A DNA stretch of 64,000 nucleotides from Pontibacter vulgaris (GTDB taxonomy: Bacteria; Bacteroidota; Bacteroidia; Cytophagales; Hymenobacteraceae), in NCBI RefSeq assembly GCF_022758145.1, contig NZ_JAJVDH010000002.1, positions 186,001 to 250,000 of the forward strand. The letters are read 5' to 3'. Positions within the stretch are counted from its first letter, which is position 1. Every line of letters starts with the position of its first letter. Below, piece by piece: positions 62,920 through 64,000 of the stretch. Position numbers and translations under genes: made by a program. Below the pieces are notes generated by a model. It was not told the origin of the DNA, did not search any database, and saw only the letters and a program-made list of their open reading frames with translations.

Positions 62920-63240
62920 TCAGGCGCGGCGTGCGCTAGGGTAGTTGCAACGCTCCAGTATGGCGGCAAATTCATCAGGTTCATACTCGGCATAAGCATT
63001 TGTCATCAGGCCCAGCATATTGTTTGCGGTCTTAAAGCCAAATACTTCACGCGCACCGGCAAGGGTTTGCGGGGCTTTTACTTCATAATGCTCCAGCAAT
63101 GTAAGCTGTTCCGGCGCAAAAGTAGCATCTTGTTCTGGGCAGTAAATCTGGCGATGCTGGATAGTGAAGGTGTTTACGAAGCCTCGTTCGCGCATGGCAC
63201 TGATGGCTTCGCTTAATGTCTGGTAGCTTGGCATAGGCAA
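62920..63240 (-). CDS. Conserved small protein of unknown function
   Basis: A 106-residue soluble protein: a helix (SYQTLSEAISAMRERGF) then short beta-strands and TLLEHYEVKAPQTLAG. I recall relatives in Bacteroidota annotated, probably wrongly, as phosphoribosylpyrophosphate synthetase; nothing here looks like that enzyme. It lies 110 bases upstream of the ornithine aminotransferase gene on the same strand. Function unknown. Confidence 0.72.
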   Translation of the reverse strand: MPMPSYQTLSEAISAMRERGFVNTFTIQHRQIYCPEQDATFAPEQLTLLEHYEVKAPQTLAGAREVFGFKTANNMLGLMTNAYAEYEPDEFAAILERCNYPSARRA

Positions 63241-63381
63241 TTAATTTAAAGTATAACTATGGCCGTTGCGGCATTGGCTATAAAGTAAACGAGTAACCTG
63301 TGCCAACTGGTGTGCCGTGTGCCTGTTTTTGGCCGATGCACAGGAAATGCGTTTATTTGTACTTTAAAACTAAGTATAGGT

Positions 63382-63543
63382 TTGAGCGAGCAGTTAAAAG
63401 AAGGAGAGGATTATTACCTGAACGAGCAGGGCTTGCTGGTTTTTACTGCCAAATATCACCTGAAGCGTGGGTACTGTTGCCAGAATGGCTGCCGGCATTG
63501 CCCTTTTGGTTTCAGGAAAAAGCAGTCCGCATTAAAAAAGTAG
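63382..63543 (+). CDS. DUF5522 small zinc-ribbon-like protein
   Basis: A 53-residue protein that begins at a TTG codon (63382); no ATG is available in frame near the conserved part. LKEGEDYYLNEQGLLVFTAK is followed by YHLKRGYCCQNGCRHCPFG with four cysteines (CC, C, C), a possible metal site. The short length and this block match DUF5522. A longer reading from GTG at 63310 adds 24 residues that do not look conserved. Confidence 0.72.
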   Translation: MSEQLKEGEDYYLNEQGLLVFTAKYHLKRGYCCQNGCRHCPFGFRKKQSALKK

Positions 63544-63682
63544 CAGGCGAAAAGCCTAAATAAAAGTGCTGTTGCGGCAAATAAAGGCTGTTTTTCTAAA
63601 AATATTTGCTATGCCTTTGAACTTCTGTAAGTTTTTATGGATATTTGCACCCCTATTGAAATAAATTAGACAAAAATACAAG

Positions 63683-63922
63683 ATGGCACGAGTTTGCGAT
63701 TTAACCGGAAAAAGAGTACAAGTAGGAAATAACGTTTCTCACGCTAACAATAAGACTAAGCGTAAGTTCTATCCTAACCTTCAGAAGAAGCGTTTCTTCA
63801 TACCAGAAGAAGATGCTTGGATCACACTTAAAGTTTCTACATCAGCTCTTAGAACTATCAACAAGAATGGTATTTCTGCAGTGCTTAAGAAAGCAGTAGA
63901 GCAAGGTTTTATCCTTTACTAG
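63683..63922 (+). CDS. rpmB: 50S ribosomal protein L28
   Basis: A 79-residue ribosomal protein: [20 protein letters not shown], then [17 protein letters not shown] and the C-terminal [11 protein letters not shown]. In Bacteroidota rpmB is usually followed by rpmG; the window ends 78 bases after the stop without a further gene start. A possible promoter with TTTG (63616-63619) and a near-match GATATTTG (63640-63647) lies 36 bases upstream. Confidence 0.97.
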   Translation: MARVCDLTGKRVQVGNNVSHANNKTKRKFYPNLQKKRFFIPEEDAWITLKVSTSALRTINKNGISAVLKKAVEQGFILY

Positions 63923-64000
63923 TAACCAGTTTCCGGCTGTGTTTGCTGCCTTGGCTGTTTAAATAGCTGAGGCATAGTATAAACAGGCCGGGCAAGCCAT

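Noticed and set aside
63300-63563. 87-codon ORF overlapping the DUF5522 gene in another frame
   Set aside because: The other frame holds the DUF5522 cysteine motif; this one has no family resemblance.
1-64000. tRNA, rRNA, CRISPR arrays, prophage or intact insertion sequence
   Set aside because: Looked for T-loop/anticodon patterns, spaced direct repeats and transposase motifs; none was seen.

Overview
The window looks like a chromosomal segment from a Bacteroidota bacterium, most likely of the Cytophagales/Hymenobacteraceae (Pontibacter-like) group. The evidence is Bacteroidota-type -7 promoter boxes (TAnnTTTG), weak or absent Shine-Dalgarno sequences, two proteins with type IX secretion C-terminal domains, DUF4142, DUF5916, DUF2795, DUF5522 and DUF349 families, a Bacteroidota-type EttA, and a striking excess of the word AAGTATA/TATACTT. 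No rRNA, tRNA, CRISPR array, prophage or intact insertion sequence was seen. The genus is an inference.

Layout. 1-3.2 kb: an alarmone synthetase, a ClC-type channel and a small AT-rich membrane gene between palindromic REP-like repeats. 3.2-13.4 kb: a kynurenine (tryptophan) catabolic cluster on both strands (aldehyde dehydrogenase, SDR enzyme, 3-hydroxyanthranilate dioxygenase, ACMS decarboxylase, kynureninase, kynurenine 3-monooxygenase), interrupted by an antiporter and an AlkB-like gene. Together these would carry kynurenine to 2-aminomuconate; tryptophan dioxygenase and formylkynurenine formamidase are not in the window. 13.5-24.3 kb: exported proteins, asnS, rpoN, an enoyl-CoA hydratase and a tandem pair of DUF4142 lipoproteins. 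24.4-34.8 kb: uvrA, a DUF202 pair, a large type IX cargo protein, two AT-rich exported unknowns, a LOG-family protein and a MacB-type permease. 35-42.3 kb: queA, a Vat-like acetyltransferase, ispD, an orphan ABC ATPase, a DUF349 protein and ettA. 42.4-49.1 kb: yceI, a short terminator-backed 30-codon ORF, a beta-lactamase-family hydrolase, a phospholipase-C-like protein, VOC and rhodanese proteins, and an overlapping ruvX-def operon. 49.4-64 kb: a C-terminal processing protease, homogentisate dioxygenase with a lipoprotein and a lone GroES-like protein, a DUF5916 outer-membrane protein, a 1254-residue subtilase, hemB, ornithine aminotransferase and rpmB.

The main metabolic theme is amino-acid breakdown: tryptophan via kynurenine, tyrosine/phenylalanine via homogentisate, and arginine/ornithine via ornithine aminotransferase. 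Most genes are single transcription units separated by very strong, often bidirectional, hairpin terminators, and many of these terminators contain the AAGTATA word. No wholly new multi-gene system was found. The best candidates for new biology are the AAGTATA word itself, a roughly 110-bp repeat present as two inverted copies around the kynU-kmo segment, a 30-codon membrane-peptide ORF with its own terminator, and an SDR enzyme lacking the usual Tyr-Lys pair inside the kynurenine cluster.
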